Assembly (NCBI GenBank): GCA_022843125.1
Contig: JALHOG010000021.1
Span: forward strand, 1 to 64,000
Length of the DNA stretch: 64,000 bases
Origin: Ilumatobacteraceae bacterium
GTDB taxonomy: Bacteria > Actinomycetota > Acidimicrobiia > Acidimicrobiales > Ilumatobacteraceae
Reading direction: 5' to 3'
Below are positions 33,992-41,873 of this stretch, in pieces; positions within the stretch are counted from its first letter, which is position 1, and each line of letters starts with the position of its first letter. The notes beneath the pieces were generated by a model. It saw only the letters and a list, made by a program, of their open reading frames with translations. It searched no databases and was not told the DNA's origin. Made by a program: the position numbers and the translations under genes.

Positions 33992-34277
33992 GCGTCGCCG
34001 TACCGGTAGGTGACCTCGCGCTCGCGAACCGCGCCCAGGTGCTCGGCGACACGGGTCGATGCCGTGCCGGATACCACGGCCCGGTCAGGCCGACGTACTC
34101 ACCGGTGTCGCGCACCTCGATCGCCCAGGGCCCGTACCCGCGCAGGGACCTGTCGCCCGGGTACATAGCGAATCGGCGCCATGCGTCGGCCGGTTGGAAT
34201 GCCCGCAGCACGAGCCGCTCGGTGTGCACGGTCGGAATCGTGATCGAGGTCGACGCTGCAATTCCCGATCCTCCCAT
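33971..34277 (-). pseudogene. Decayed GNAT acetyltransferase, relative of the gene at 39312
   Basis: From ATG 34277 the frame reads SITIPTVHTERLVLRAF and GYGPWAIEVRDTGEYVGLTGPWYPA, nearly the same as the intact GNAT at 39312-39839. About 24 residues are deleted after LVLRAF, and the region after GPWYPA has lost its middle and changed frame; the last homologous bases (GCGTCGCCGTA..., near 33992-34060) are still recognisable. No full reading frame remains. Confidence 0.75.
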
Positions 34278-34300
34278 GCCCGATCTTCCCATGACGTCGG

Positions 34301-35056
34301 TCACGTCGAACGCGCTGCGGTCCGGGCGATCATGAGGTAGGCGGGCCCGCTCCGGGCGGCCACCGTGACCGTGTCGAAGCCCGCGCGATCGAGGAGTGAG
34401 GTCAGTTCCGAAAGCGACGGATGGTGCTCGGCGCTTTCGGGAACCGAGCGGGCGGCGCGGGCCGCGAACGCGTCCGGCCATGCACGCCCGCCGATCGAGG
34501 CGGCGAGATCCCACCATTGCGTCCATGTCGGGCCGGCGTGGTCGTCCGCAGCGTGCAGGATCTCGCCGCCGGCTTCGTCGACGACGTCGATCACGGCGAG
34601 CAGCCCGCCGGGCCGGAGGACGGAGCGGATCTCCTCGAGCATGGCCGGCCAGTCCGCCGCCGGGAAGTAGTGCAGGACGAGCATCGCCACCACGGCGTCG
34701 AACGGCCCGTTTGCGCAGACGTGCACGCTCCATCCGGGGTCGATCGCCGAGTCGACGATGTCGGCGCGGCCTGCGAACCGGTCGAGGTTCCGGCGCCCGA
34801 GCGCCACCAGCACCGGATCATTGTCGATGCCGATCAGCGATGCGCGGGGGAGTTCGGTCGCGATGGCCGCGAGCAGCGACGCAGGCCCGCAACCGAGGTC
34901 GAGGATCGCCAGGTCGGAATCGAGCGACCGGAGTTCGGCGAGGAGGTGATCGACCAGCCGTGGGCGTCCGGGGAGGTAACGCTCGGACATGGCCTCCCAG
35001 CGGTCGAGGAGCAGTGCGACGTCGCTCGGGTCGAGGGGTTCGGCGTTCATCGGCAT
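34301..35056 (-). CDS. Class I SAM-dependent methyltransferase ending the zinc-free ribosomal operon
   Basis: 251 residues from ATG 35056, which overlaps the stop of the flavoprotein gene by 1 nt (TGATG). Motif I LAILDLGCGPASLLAAIA, LIGIDNDP and VVAMLVLHYF identify the fold. It resembles the methyltransferase at 24986. Fifth gene behind Zur-like box 5. Substrate unknown; pairing with a putative N-hydroxylase suggests small-molecule chemistry. Confidence 0.83.
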   Translation of the reverse strand: MPMNAEPLDPSDVALLLDRWEAMSERYLPGRPRLVDHLLAELRSLDSDLAILDLGCGPASLLAAIATELPRASLIGIDNDPVLVALGRRNLDRFAGRADIVDSAIDPGWSVHVCANGPFDAVVAMLVLHYFPAADWPAMLEEIRSVLRPGGLLAVIDVVDEAGGEILHAADDHAGPTWTQWWDLAASIGGRAWPDAFAARAARSVPESAEHHPSLSELTSLLDRAGFDTVTVAARSGPAYLMIARTAARST

Positions 35057-36264
35057 CAGCCCGCGGCGAGCGGAACACGCACGATCGGATCGATGTCGAG
35101 ATCGATGCCGGTGATCGACCGCGTGATGCGGCGCGCTGCGACCCTGGCTCCCCAGAGGTTGCCGGCCGCTGGGCCGATCGTCGGGGCCGCCAGACGACCG
35201 ACCACGTGCACCCGGGTACCGCGTAGGCACAGGTCCGGATCGAGGAGCGGGTAGCCGTCGACCGACTCGAGGTCGAGGTCGGCGAGCGCCGGTTCCGCGT
35301 CGACGGCTGGTGTGCTGCCGGTCGCCAACCAGCATCGGTCTGCATCCACGACGGTGCCGGCGAGGTCGATCCGTACGCGGTCGGCCCCGGCGACCACGCG
35401 AGCATCGGAGAGATCGTGCACGATCCGCTGCAATCGGTCACGCTCGCGATGTGTGGCGAGCGCCTCGTCCATCCACGGCGGCACGCTGCCGCCGCCGCGG
35501 GCCGCCCGGACCAGGGCCAGCCGCCGCTCCGGGCTGCGCTCGACGCCGAAACGGTTGAGCTCGCGCGGTCCGAGCCACGCCGGCTCGACGTCGAAGTCGC
35601 GCACGACGACCGGTCGACGGACGATCTGGATGACGTCTGCGCCGCGTCGGATCGCTCCGCAGGCGAGGTGCCCAGCCGTCAGCCCGCCGCCGACGACGAT
35701 GACACGCTGACCGAGGAGCGAACCGTGGGTGCGAAGGTCGATCCGGCTGCTGTGCACCACACGATCGCTCGAACTGACCGCGTCGACGAATGCTGCCGGC
35801 ACGCAGGGTCGGGAGGGGTTCGAGGCGACGATCACCCGCGTCGCTCTGATGGTGCGGCCGGGCGTGGCCACGATGCACTCGTCGCCGACGTCGATCCGGT
35901 CGGCCCGGTCGGCGATCACGATGTCGGCGAGCCCGAGGCTCTCGATCAGCTCGTCGCAGTAGCCATCGAACACCGACGCCAGCGGAATCCCGTACGGGAG
36001 GCCGCTCGTGGGTTGGCTCCGTCGGCGGGTGAATGTCCCCAGACCGCCCGGGTCGACGCCCGGATGATGCACCATCGCCGAGCGGAGCACGTCGATCCCG
36101 AGCCGGGCGAACTGGTCGCGCCACGTGGTGAGCCATGCCCCGGCAGGGTCGAGCACGACGATCCCGCCGCGCAACGTCGGTCGGGCCGCGATGAGATGAG
36201 TGGCAACGGCGAGGCCGTGCGGGCCTGCGCCGACGATGCAGACGTCGACCGAACGGACCGTCAC
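35056..36264 (-). CDS. FAD/NAD(P)-binding monooxygenase-like protein
   Basis: 402 residues from GTG 36264, overlapping the L31 stop by 4 nt. FAD motif DVCIVGAGPHGLAVATHL (residues 6-23), a second dinucleotide motif VIVVGGGLTAGHLA near 180-193, and WRDQFARLGIDVLRSAMVHHPG resemble the lysine/ornithine N-hydroxylase-like flavoprotein group. It is cotranscribed with zinc-free ribosomal proteins under Zur-like box 5. A role in making or modifying a metal chelator is possible but unproven. Confidence 0.8.
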   Translation of the reverse strand: MTVRSVDVCIVGAGPHGLAVATHLIAARPTLRGGIVVLDPAGAWLTTWRDQFARLGIDVLRSAMVHHPGVDPGGLGTFTRRRSQPTSGLPYGIPLASVFDGYCDELIESLGLADIVIADRADRIDVGDECIVATPGRTIRATRVIVASNPSRPCVPAAFVDAVSSSDRVVHSSRIDLRTHGSLLGQRVIVVGGGLTAGHLACGAIRRGADVIQIVRRPVVVRDFDVEPAWLGPRELNRFGVERSPERRLALVRAARGGGSVPPWMDEALATHRERDRLQRIVHDLSDARVVAGADRVRIDLAGTVVDADRCWLATGSTPAVDAEPALADLDLESVDGYPLLDPDLCLRGTRVHVVGRLAAPTIGPAAGNLWGARVAARRITRSITGIDLDIDPIVRVPLAAG

Positions 36265-36521
36265 GAGTCGCCGCGCGAGCGCTTGCCGTACCGGCGGTTG
36301 AACCGTTCGACGCGCCCGGCGGAGTCGATGATCTTCATCTGCCCCGTGTAGTAGGGATGGCTGTAGCTCGAGACGTCGAGCAGCACGTGCGGGTAGGTGT
36401 TGCCATCCGTCCACACCGTCGTGCGGTCGGTCGTCATCGTCGACTTCCCGAGCCACGAATCGCCGGTGCCCGAGTCCTCGAAGACGACCGGGTGGTAGTC
36501 GGGGTGAATACCGTCGCGCAT
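36261..36521 (-). CDS. rpmE: Ribosomal protein L31, type B (zinc-free)
   Basis: 86 residues, [16 protein letters not shown]...SYSHPYYTGQMKI.D..GRVERFNRRYGKR. No cysteines, so it is the C-minus form that replaces zinc-containing L31 when zinc is scarce. ATG 36521 overlaps the L33 stop by 1 nt. Third gene of the operon; such paralogues are classic Zur targets. Confidence 0.95.
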   Translation of the reverse strand: MRDGIHPDYHPVVFEDSGTGDSWLGKSTMTTDRTTVWTDGNTYPHVLLDVSSYSHPYYTGQMKIIDSAGRVERFNRRYGKRSRGDS

Positions 36522-36691
36522 CAGCGCTCCTCCTTGAACTCGACATGCTGGCGCACCTTCGGGTCGTACTTGCGCAGCACGATCCGCTCGCGATCGTTGA
36601 TGGTGTTCTTCCGGGTCACGTAGGTGAACCCGGTGCCGGCGGTGCTCACCAGCTTGATGATCGGGCGACGTGCCTTGCTCGCTCGTGCCAT
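36521..36691 (-). CDS. rpmG: Ribosomal protein L33 (zinc-free form)
   Basis: 56 residues read directly from the sequence: [19 protein letters not shown]...[21 protein letters not shown] and a C-terminal [11 protein letters not shown]. No cysteines, so it is the zinc-independent type. It lies between L28 (6-nt gap) and L31 (1-nt overlap) and is easily missed because of its length. Confidence 0.94.
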   Translation of the reverse strand: MARASKARRPIIKLVSTAGTGFTYVTRKNTINDRERIVLRKYDPKVRQHVEFKEER

Positions 36692-36697
36692 CGCGGA

Positions 36698-36934
36698 TCA
36701 GACCTTGACGCCCTTGCGGCGGAGCTCGACGACGACCGACTCGATGCCGCGGTGGTCGATCGTCTTGATCGCCCGGGCCGACAGCGTGAGGCTGATCCAG
36801 CGCCGCTCGGACGGGAGCCAGTAGCGCTTGTTCTGGATGTTCGGGTTGAACCGGCGGTTGGTTCGACGGTGGGAGTGCGACACCGACTTGCCGAAGGCAG
36901 GTTCGGTCCCGAACAGTTGGCAACGACGTGACAT
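36698..36934 (-). CDS. rpmB: Ribosomal protein L28 (zinc-free form)
   Basis: 78 residues from ATG 36934: [15 protein letters not shown]...[21 protein letters not shown]...[15 protein letters not shown]. Only one Cys (C5) and no CxxC pairs, so it cannot hold the zinc ribbon. Leaderless promoter TATCAT ends 7 nt before the ATG. First gene of the operon L28-L33-L31-flavoprotein-methyltransferase under Zur-like box 5. Confidence 0.94.
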   Translation of the reverse strand: MSRRCQLFGTEPAFGKSVSHSHRRTNRRFNPNIQNKRYWLPSERRWISLTLSARAIKTIDHRGIESVVVELRRKGVKV

Positions 36935-36954
36935 GCCGGGCATGATACCGGTAT

Positions 36955-36969
36955 CGAGAATCACTCTCA
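36955..36969. promoter_or_regulatory. Zur-like operator, box 5 (divergent)
   Basis: The minus strand reads TGAGAGTGATTCTCG, 14 of 15 bases the same as box 2 at znuA. It lies 20 nt upstream of the leaderless rpmB start and 22 nt upstream of the divergent COG0523-like/WD40 pair, so it can regulate both. Confidence 0.8.
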
Positions 36970-36991
36970 TAACTCGTCCGAAACGATCACG

Positions 36992-37942
36992 GTGTCGAGC
37001 GCGATCACCGTGGTCGCAGGTGGTGCCGGGCTCGATCGACTCCTGGCACACGTGGCGACCCCGGGCACGGCGGTGATCGCCCCACGCTCCGTCGTGCCCG
37101 GGGCGTTCGTGCCTGGCGCCACGATGGTTGCGGCCGACGTCGAATCGCGGACGCCTGGATGCAGCTGCTGTGCCGTGCGCCTCGATCTGATCGCGGCTGT
37201 CGAGCGGGCCGTGCTCCGGCGTGAGCGGCCAGGTCACGTGGTCGTGGCCGTCGATCTCGACGAACCGGCCGCTGCTGATGTCGTGACCGTCGTGTACACG
37301 CTGCTGTCCGATCCCGACCTCGCGCGACTCGTCAGGCTCGACGGCGTGGTCGTGGCGGTCGATCCGGTTGCGCTCGCCACCAGGCGGGCCGTCGGGCTGC
37401 CCGTACTCCGGCGTGCCGAGATCGAAGCGCTCGCCGTCGCCGACCGGGTGCTCGTCGGACGGGCCGACGCGCTCACCCCCCACGTCGCGCACGACGTCGA
37501 CGCCCTGTTGCACGCCGTGGCGCCCTACGCATACGTCCTGGCGCCGGCCCGGGTGCCCGTCGGCCGTGCCGACCTGTTCGGCATCGATGCCTGGCACGGC
37601 GTGCCTCATCATCATCAGCCATCCACCGTTCGGTCTTCCTTGGGCCTCGAGCTGCCCGACACGGTCGTGCTCCGGCATCAGGGCGCGCTCGACCCCGATG
37701 CGGCCGACCTGTTCTTCGACCGACTCGTCACGGGGAACGCGCCGCGGATCCTCCGGTTCCAGGGCGTGGTCGTCGGACGCGGCAGCGTCGGGCGGACCTG
37801 CTGCCACGGCGTGCGCTCCTACGCGATGAGCCATCCCGCCGCCGAGGACGGCGACCCCGGGCCGGACAACCTCGTCGTGGTGACCGGCTGGGGGCTCGAC
37901 GTCGACGAGCTCGTCGACGACTTCCGCGAGGCGACCGCGTGA
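36992..37942 (+). CDS. Degenerate COG0523 paralogue lacking nucleotide-binding motifs
   Basis: 316 residues from GTG 36992. The order of elements is that of COG0523: a first strand, the metal motif GCSCC (56-60) followed by [13 protein letters not shown], and a C-terminal domain with [11 protein letters not shown]...VVTGWGLD. However, the Walker A loop has become GGAGLDRLL (10-18) with no GKT, and the NKxD motif is GRAD. It therefore probably binds metal but not GTP. An HHH cluster lies near 205-210. A non-catalytic metal carrier, sensor or partner of the intact GTPases is the best guess. Behind Zur-like box 5; overlaps a WD40 gene by 4 nt. Confidence 0.78.
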   Translation: MSSAITVVAGGAGLDRLLAHVATPGTAVIAPRSVVPGAFVPGATMVAADVESRTPGCSCCAVRLDLIAAVERAVLRRERPGHVVVAVDLDEPAAADVVTVVYTLLSDPDLARLVRLDGVVVAVDPVALATRRAVGLPVLRRAEIEALAVADRVLVGRADALTPHVAHDVDALLHAVAPYAYVLAPARVPVGRADLFGIDAWHGVPHHHQPSTVRSSLGLELPDTVVLRHQGALDPDAADLFFDRLVTGNAPRILRFQGVVVGRGSVGRTCCHGVRSYAMSHPAAEDGDPGPDNLVVVTGWGLDVDELVDDFREATA

Positions 37943-38928
37943 GTACGGCGCCGCTGCTCACCGAGGTCGACTCGGAGTGGCGAACCGAGTTGGCCGACGG
38001 CCTCCGTTCGATTGCATGGTCGCCCGGCGGGCGTCTGGTCGCCGTCGACGCGGCAGGCGTCGTCCTCATCGATCGGCCGGAACAGCGGAGCACGCCGGTA
38101 GGGCCTGATCCGATCGCCGCCACCTGGCTGGGTGATCGTCGGGTCCTGGTCGCTGACGCCGCGATCGGGGTCGTGAGCGTCGGGGGCGGATGTGAACGGC
38201 TGGGACGTGTCGCGTCGTGTCTCGTCGGTAGCGGCAGGACGGTCGTCGCCGGCTGTGCGGACGAACTCGTCGTCTGGCGAGTCGATGCGCGCGACGTCGT
38301 GACCGTCGAGTCGCGCTGCGGTCGGGTTCGTGCGATCGCGCCGATCACGTCGACGTTGTGGGCGGTGGCCGGTGCCGACGGGGTGAGCGTCGTCGACGTG
38401 GCGCTGGACGCAGCCGATGTCGTCGTCGAGATCCCCGGGGCGCTCACGGTGGCGGCACATCCCGGTGTCGACTTCGTCGCCGCGAGCGATGTCTCCGGCA
38501 CGGTGCACCTGATCCCGCTCGGCGGTGGTGTGGCAGGTGCCGAGCTCGACGGCTACCCGGATCGAGTGCGCCGACTCGGATGGGTTGCCGGGGTGACGGC
38601 GCAGCTCGTCGCCGTCGCCGACGACGAGCTGACCTGGTGGCAGGTCAGTGAGGCCGCCGGGGCGGCGGACCAACCCGTGACGGTCGTCGCGCACGAGAGC
38701 GCGATCACTGCGCTGGCCGTGGACGCATCGGGCATGGTCGTGAGCGGTGATGCCGGCGGCGGGGTGCGGCTGTGGTCGCCGCTCCTGCCCGACCGCCCGG
38801 TGTGGGCTGCGGAGCTCGGCGCACCCGTCACCGCCGTCGCGTGGAGTCGGGACGGTGACCGGATGGTCGTCGGATGCGGCGACGGATCGCTGGTCCGATT
38901 CCGGGTGTTCCCCGGCAGCATCGCCTGA
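37939..38928 (+). CDS. WD40-repeat beta-propeller protein, COG0523 partner (copy 3)
   Basis: 329 residues from GTG 37939, 4-nt overlap with the degenerate COG0523 gene. Blade patterns such as [43 protein letters not shown] and [23 protein letters not shown] are clear at both ends, weaker in the middle. No signal peptide. The close pairing repeats the arrangement at 16572-18601, supporting a joint function. Confidence 0.83.
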   Translation: MSTAPLLTEVDSEWRTELADGLRSIAWSPGGRLVAVDAAGVVLIDRPEQRSTPVGPDPIAATWLGDRRVLVADAAIGVVSVGGGCERLGRVASCLVGSGRTVVAGCADELVVWRVDARDVVTVESRCGRVRAIAPITSTLWAVAGADGVSVVDVALDAADVVVEIPGALTVAAHPGVDFVAASDVSGTVHLIPLGGGVAGAELDGYPDRVRRLGWVAGVTAQLVAVADDELTWWQVSEAAGAADQPVTVVAHESAITALAVDASGMVVSGDAGGGVRLWSPLLPDRPVWAAELGAPVTAVAWSRDGDRMVVGCGDGSLVRFRVFPGSIA

Positions 38929-38931
38929 ACG

Positions 38932-39087
38932 TCAGTGTTCGCCCCAGTGTTCGCCGTGGAGGGCGTGGCGGTGGCCGTCGTGGAGGTAGTCGACGTGGTC
39001 GCCGTGCTCGACCGCCTCATGGCCGCAGTCGGGCCCGTGCTGGTGGTCGTGCTCGGTGTGCGGGCGGTGCTGGAGATCGGTGGACAT
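38932..39087 (-). CDS. Histidine-rich small protein, 51 residues
   Basis: From ATG 39087, with the same GAGAGGAA ribosome site as the larger copy at 39898. It has 14 His in 51 residues and one Cys, built as one unit of HTEHDHQHGPDCGHE and HGDHVDYLHDGHRHALHGEHW. It likely buffers zinc or nickel. It is a truncated copy of the 101-residue gene, with the C-terminal part of an arsR gene duplicated in front of it; it may be expressed poorly since its repressor copy is broken. Confidence 0.7.
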   Translation of the reverse strand: MSTDLQHRPHTEHDHQHGPDCGHEAVEHGDHVDYLHDGHRHALHGEHWGEH

Positions 39088-39131
39088 GGGGGCGTTCCTC
39101 TCTGGTTGGTGTTCTCGGGTTCGTGGGTTCC

Positions 39132-39260
39132 ATCGAGTTCGGCGGCGTGGATCAGCGCGTCGTCGACGATGTGTCGGACGTGCTGGTCGCGCAGCTCGTA
39201 GCGCTGCTCTTTGCCGACGCGGGTGGCCGAGACCAACCGCGCTGCTCGGAGCACCTGCAG
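39132..39260 (-). pseudogene. Fragment of arsR (C-terminal 43 codons)
   Basis: Encodes LRAARLVSATRVGKEQRYEL and the metal helix up to AAELD, the same as the end of the intact arsR at 40245. The HTH part is missing and the stop codon is lost (GGA in place of TGA), so the frame runs on. It keeps the zinc-site helix but cannot bind DNA. Confidence 0.8.
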
Positions 39261-39311
39261 GCGCGTCGCTGCCGGTCGTGGTCGGTCGTCACAGCCCGCG
39301 GCTCGATACCG

Positions 39312-39839
39312 CTACGCCGCCTCGGGTGGCCGATGCCGGTACAGGTGGGCGTCGCCGTAGCGGAACGTGACGGCGCGCTCCCGGACCGCACCGAGGCGAT
39401 CGGCGACGCGGATCGACGCCGCGTTCGCGGTGGCGATCACGCTGACGGCGGTCGTCCAGCCGAACAGCTCGTAGGTGGCGGCGAGCGCGGCTGCAGCGGC
39501 CTCGGTGGCGTAGCCCTGGCCGTGGTGGCCGGGCACCAGCGCCCACGTGATCTCCGGTTCGATCCACCCGGCGGGGTACCAGGGCCCGGTGAGGCCGATG
39601 TACTCGCCGGTGTCGCGCCGTTCGATCGCCCAGGGGCCGTAGCCACGCAGGAACCAGTGACCGGGATACGTCGCGAACTTCCGCCAGGCGTCCTCCGGGC
39701 CGAGCGGGCCGCCGTAGAACTGCGAGACCGGGTCTGCGAAGAAGGCGGTCATCGGTTCCGCGTCGGCGGCCCGGAACGCTCGCAGCACGAGCCGCTCGGT
39801 GTGCAGCGTCGGAACCGTGATGGATGTGGCCTCGGGCAT
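39312..39839 (-). CDS. GNAT acetyltransferase, RimJ/RimL type
   Basis: 175 residues from ATG 39839. It starts with SITVPTLHTERLVLRAFRAAD, and has the acetyl-CoA loop VPGHHGQGYATEAAAAAL and ANAASIRVADRLGAVRE of the RimJ/RimL group. These N-acetylate protein N-termini or small amines. The gene splits the two copies of the arsR/His-rich duplication, and a decayed relative lies at 33971-34277. Confidence 0.88.
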   Translation of the reverse strand: MPEATSITVPTLHTERLVLRAFRAADAEPMTAFFADPVSQFYGGPLGPEDAWRKFATYPGHWFLRGYGPWAIERRDTGEYIGLTGPWYPAGWIEPEITWALVPGHHGQGYATEAAAAALAATYELFGWTTAVSVIATANAASIRVADRLGAVRERAVTFRYGDAHLYRHRPPEAA

Positions 39840-39897
39840 GCCCGATCCTCGCACGGGACGAGCGGTCGACCTCGCGTTGGCCGGGCCGGCCTGAAGG

Positions 39898-40203
39898 TCA
39901 GTGCTCGTCCCAGTGGTCACCGTGGAGGGCGTGGCGGTGGCCGTCGTGGAGGTAGTCGACGTGGTCGCCGTGCTCGACCGCTTCATGGCCGCAGTCGGGC
40001 CCGTGCTGGTGGTCGTGCTCGGCGTGCTCGGCGCAGGTGCCGTCGCCGTCGCACTCGTCCCAGTGGCCGTCGTGCTCGTGGTGGCGGTGGCCGTCGTGGA
40101 TGTAGTCGACGTGGTCGCCGTGGGTGACGCTGGCGTGGCCGCAGTCGGCGCCGTGCTGGTGGTCGTGCTCGGTATGCGGGCGGTGCTGGAGATCGGTGGA
40201 CAT
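39898..40203 (-). CDS. Histidine-rich metal-buffer protein, 101 residues
   Basis: 27 His and 4 Cys in 101 residues, arranged as two near-identical 50-residue units (HTEHDHQHG.DCGH...HGDHVDY.HDGHRH) joined by an Asp/Cys-rich link. ATG 40203 has GAGAGGAA 9 nt upstream. It directly follows a zinc-sensing arsR, 41 nt away, so it is probably induced by metal excess and sequesters zinc in the cytoplasm. It has no membrane segments. Confidence 0.85.
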   Translation of the reverse strand: MSTDLQHRPHTEHDHQHGADCGHASVTHGDHVDYIHDGHRHHEHDGHWDECDGDGTCAEHAEHDHQHGPDCGHEAVEHGDHVDYLHDGHRHALHGDHWDEH

Positions 40204-40244
40204 GGGGGCGTTCCTCTCTGGTTCGTGTTCTCGGGTTCGGCGGT

Positions 40245-40562
40245 TCAATCGAGTTCGGCGGCGTGGATCAGCGCGTCGTCGACGATGTGTCGGACGTGCT
40301 GGTCGCGCAGCTCGTAGCGCTGCTCCTTGCCGACCCGGGTGGCCGAGACCAACCGCGCGGCTCGGAGCACCTGGAGGTGCTGGGACACCGTGGGCTGGGC
40401 GATGCCGAGGGCGTCGACCAGCTCGTGGACGCACCGGTCGCCCTCGGCGAGCTCGCCGATGATGCGGATGCGGCCGGGATGGGCCAACGCCTTCAGCAGC
40501 GCTGCCGCCGCATCGGCGGCGTGCTCATCGACGATCGCGTCACGGGGCTCGGCCACGCACAC
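40245..40562 (-). CDS. ArsR/SmtB-family zinc-sensing repressor
   Basis: 105 residues; GTG 40562 or the in-frame GTG 40556. Winged helix with ALAHPGRIRIIGELAEG...QPTVSQHLQVLRAARLV. The C-terminal helix has D87-x-H89-x10-H100-x2-E103, exactly the alpha-5 zinc site of SmtB/CzrA. It should release DNA when zinc is high and derepress the His-rich gene downstream. Operator at 40560-40581. Confidence 0.92.
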   Translation of the reverse strand: MCVAEPRDAIVDEHAADAAAALLKALAHPGRIRIIGELAEGDRCVHELVDALGIAQPTVSQHLQVLRAARLVSATRVGKEQRYELRDQHVRHIVDDALIHAAELD

Positions 40563-40581
40563 ATTCTGATATTCGAATGTG
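40560..40581. promoter_or_regulatory. ArsR/SmtB operator
   Basis: CACATTC-N8-GAATGTG is a perfect 7-bp-arm palindrome that overlaps the GTG start of arsR, in an AT-rich patch. A -10-like AATATC sits inside it on the minus strand, so the start is probably leaderless and the repressor would block RNA polymerase directly. Confidence 0.7.
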
Positions 40582-40623
40582 ACGATGTCAACCCGTCAGC
40601 GAGCCGTCAGGCGTGGTCGGGCG

Positions 40624-41838
40624 TCACAGCTCGCAGGCGAGATCCCACTCGGGCAGCGGGTCGTCGAACATGGCCCACCCGTCGAACCCGAGCACGAACT
40701 CGGCCGGGGTGAGCACGCATGCGTCGAGCCGGGCGCGCAGCGCCACCTCGTCCATGTCGATGCCGATGAGGACGAGCTCGGTGAGTCGATCGCCGAGCAG
40801 CGGATCCCATCGTTCCAGCAGCTGCGAACGATCCGTGTCGCTCTCGAACTCCCACTCGTCCTCGGGGAGCGCGGCGTACCACGGCGACAGTGGTTCGAGT
40901 TGGACCGACAGCCCGGCCTGGCTCCACATGCCCTGCACCTCGGGACGGGTGGCGAGCCAGAAGAAGCCCTTGCTGCGGAGCACCCCCGGCCAGTCCGACG
41001 CGAGCGCCTCGGCGAGCCGTCCGGGATGGAACGGCCACGGGTTGCGGTAGACGAACGACGAGATGCCGTACTCGTCGGTCTCCGGTGTCGTGTCGCCGTT
41101 GAGCGCGCGCACCCAACCGGGAGCGAGGGCGGCTTCGTCGGCGTCGAACAGACGGCTGTCGAAGATCAGCGACAGCGGCACGTCGCCGCGCTCGACGATC
41201 TCGATCACGGCGCGCGGGTTGAGCGAGCGGACGAGCGACACCACCTCGCCGAGCTCGTCGGGGTCCACGAGGTCGGGCTTGGTCACGGCGATCACGTCGG
41301 CGAACTCGACCTGGTCGACGAGGAGATCGACGAGCATGCGATCGTCCTCGCCGTCGCGTGCCAGGCCGAGCTCGGCCAGATCGGACAGCTCGCCGAAGTG
41401 CTCGACGAACCTGGCCGCGTCGACCGCGGTCATCATCACGTCGAGCCGGGCGAGGGAGTCGAGCGACTCGCCGCCGTCCTGGTCGAACATGAACGTCGCG
41501 GCCACCGGCATCGGCTCGGAGATGCCGGTCGACTCGATCAGCAGGTGATCGAACCGTCCCTCGCGTGCGAGGCGGGCGACCTCGACGAGCAGGTCGTCGC
41601 GCAGGGTGCAGCAGATGCACCCGTTGGTCATCTCGACGAGACGTTCCTCGGTCCGGTCGAGCTGGACGCCGCCGCTCGCCACCAGCGACGCGTCGATGTT
41701 GATCTCGCTCATGTCGTTGACGATCACGGCGACGCGCCGACCCTCACGGTTGGCGAGCACCCGGTTGAGGATGGTGGTCTTGCCGGCCCCGAGGAATCCG
41801 GAGAGCACGGTGACGGGGAGCCGCGAGTCGGACTGCAT
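40624..41838 (-). CDS. COG0523 GTPase, YciC/ZagA-like zinc metallochaperone (4)
   Basis: 404 residues from ATG 41838, the long form typical of YciC/ZagA/ZigA. Walker [11 protein letters not shown] (13-22), GCICC (73-77), ESTG switch and TKPD base motif are intact; the large C-terminal CobW domain is present. Leaderless promoter TAGCGT ends 7 nt upstream and Zur-like box 6 follows. ZagA-type proteins are among the most strongly zinc-repressed genes and support folate or other zinc enzymes. Confidence 0.93.
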   Translation of the reverse strand: MQSDSRLPVTVLSGFLGAGKTTILNRVLANREGRRVAVIVNDMSEINIDASLVASGGVQLDRTEERLVEMTNGCICCTLRDDLLVEVARLAREGRFDHLLIESTGISEPMPVAATFMFDQDGGESLDSLARLDVMMTAVDAARFVEHFGELSDLAELGLARDGEDDRMLVDLLVDQVEFADVIAVTKPDLVDPDELGEVVSLVRSLNPRAVIEIVERGDVPLSLIFDSRLFDADEAALAPGWVRALNGDTTPETDEYGISSFVYRNPWPFHPGRLAEALASDWPGVLRSKGFFWLATRPEVQGMWSQAGLSVQLEPLSPWYAALPEDEWEFESDTDRSQLLERWDPLLGDRLTELVLIGIDMDEVALRARLDACVLTPAEFVLGFDGWAMFDDPLPEWDLACEL

Positions 41839-41858
41839 GCGGCCCACGCTACCGGAGA

Positions 41859-41873
41859 TGAGAATTGATCTCA
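41859..41873. promoter_or_regulatory. Zur-like operator, box 6
   Basis: TGAGAATTGATCTCA, with perfect TGAGA/TCTCA arms, lies just upstream of the YciC-like gene's leaderless promoter and overlaps the stop codon of the neighbouring SnoaL-like gene (41871-41873). Confidence 0.78.

Larger units (their letters stand above)
38932..40376. repeat. Duplicated arsR/His-rich segment (38932-39260 and 39898-40376)
   Basis: Positions 39081-39260 match 40197-40376 at a constant offset of 1116 bp, covering the His-rich start, the gap and the C-terminal 43 codons of arsR. Offset drops to 966 bp at the His-rich stop because the 39898 copy holds one extra 50-residue unit. An intact GNAT gene lies between the copies. 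Confidence 0.85.

Noticed and set aside
18616-41873. Reading the six boxes as Fur or IdeR/DtxR iron boxes
   Set aside because: The consensus differs from TTAGGTTAGGCTAACCTAA-type IdeR sites, and the targets (znuABC, zinc-free ribosomal proteins, COG0523) point to zinc.
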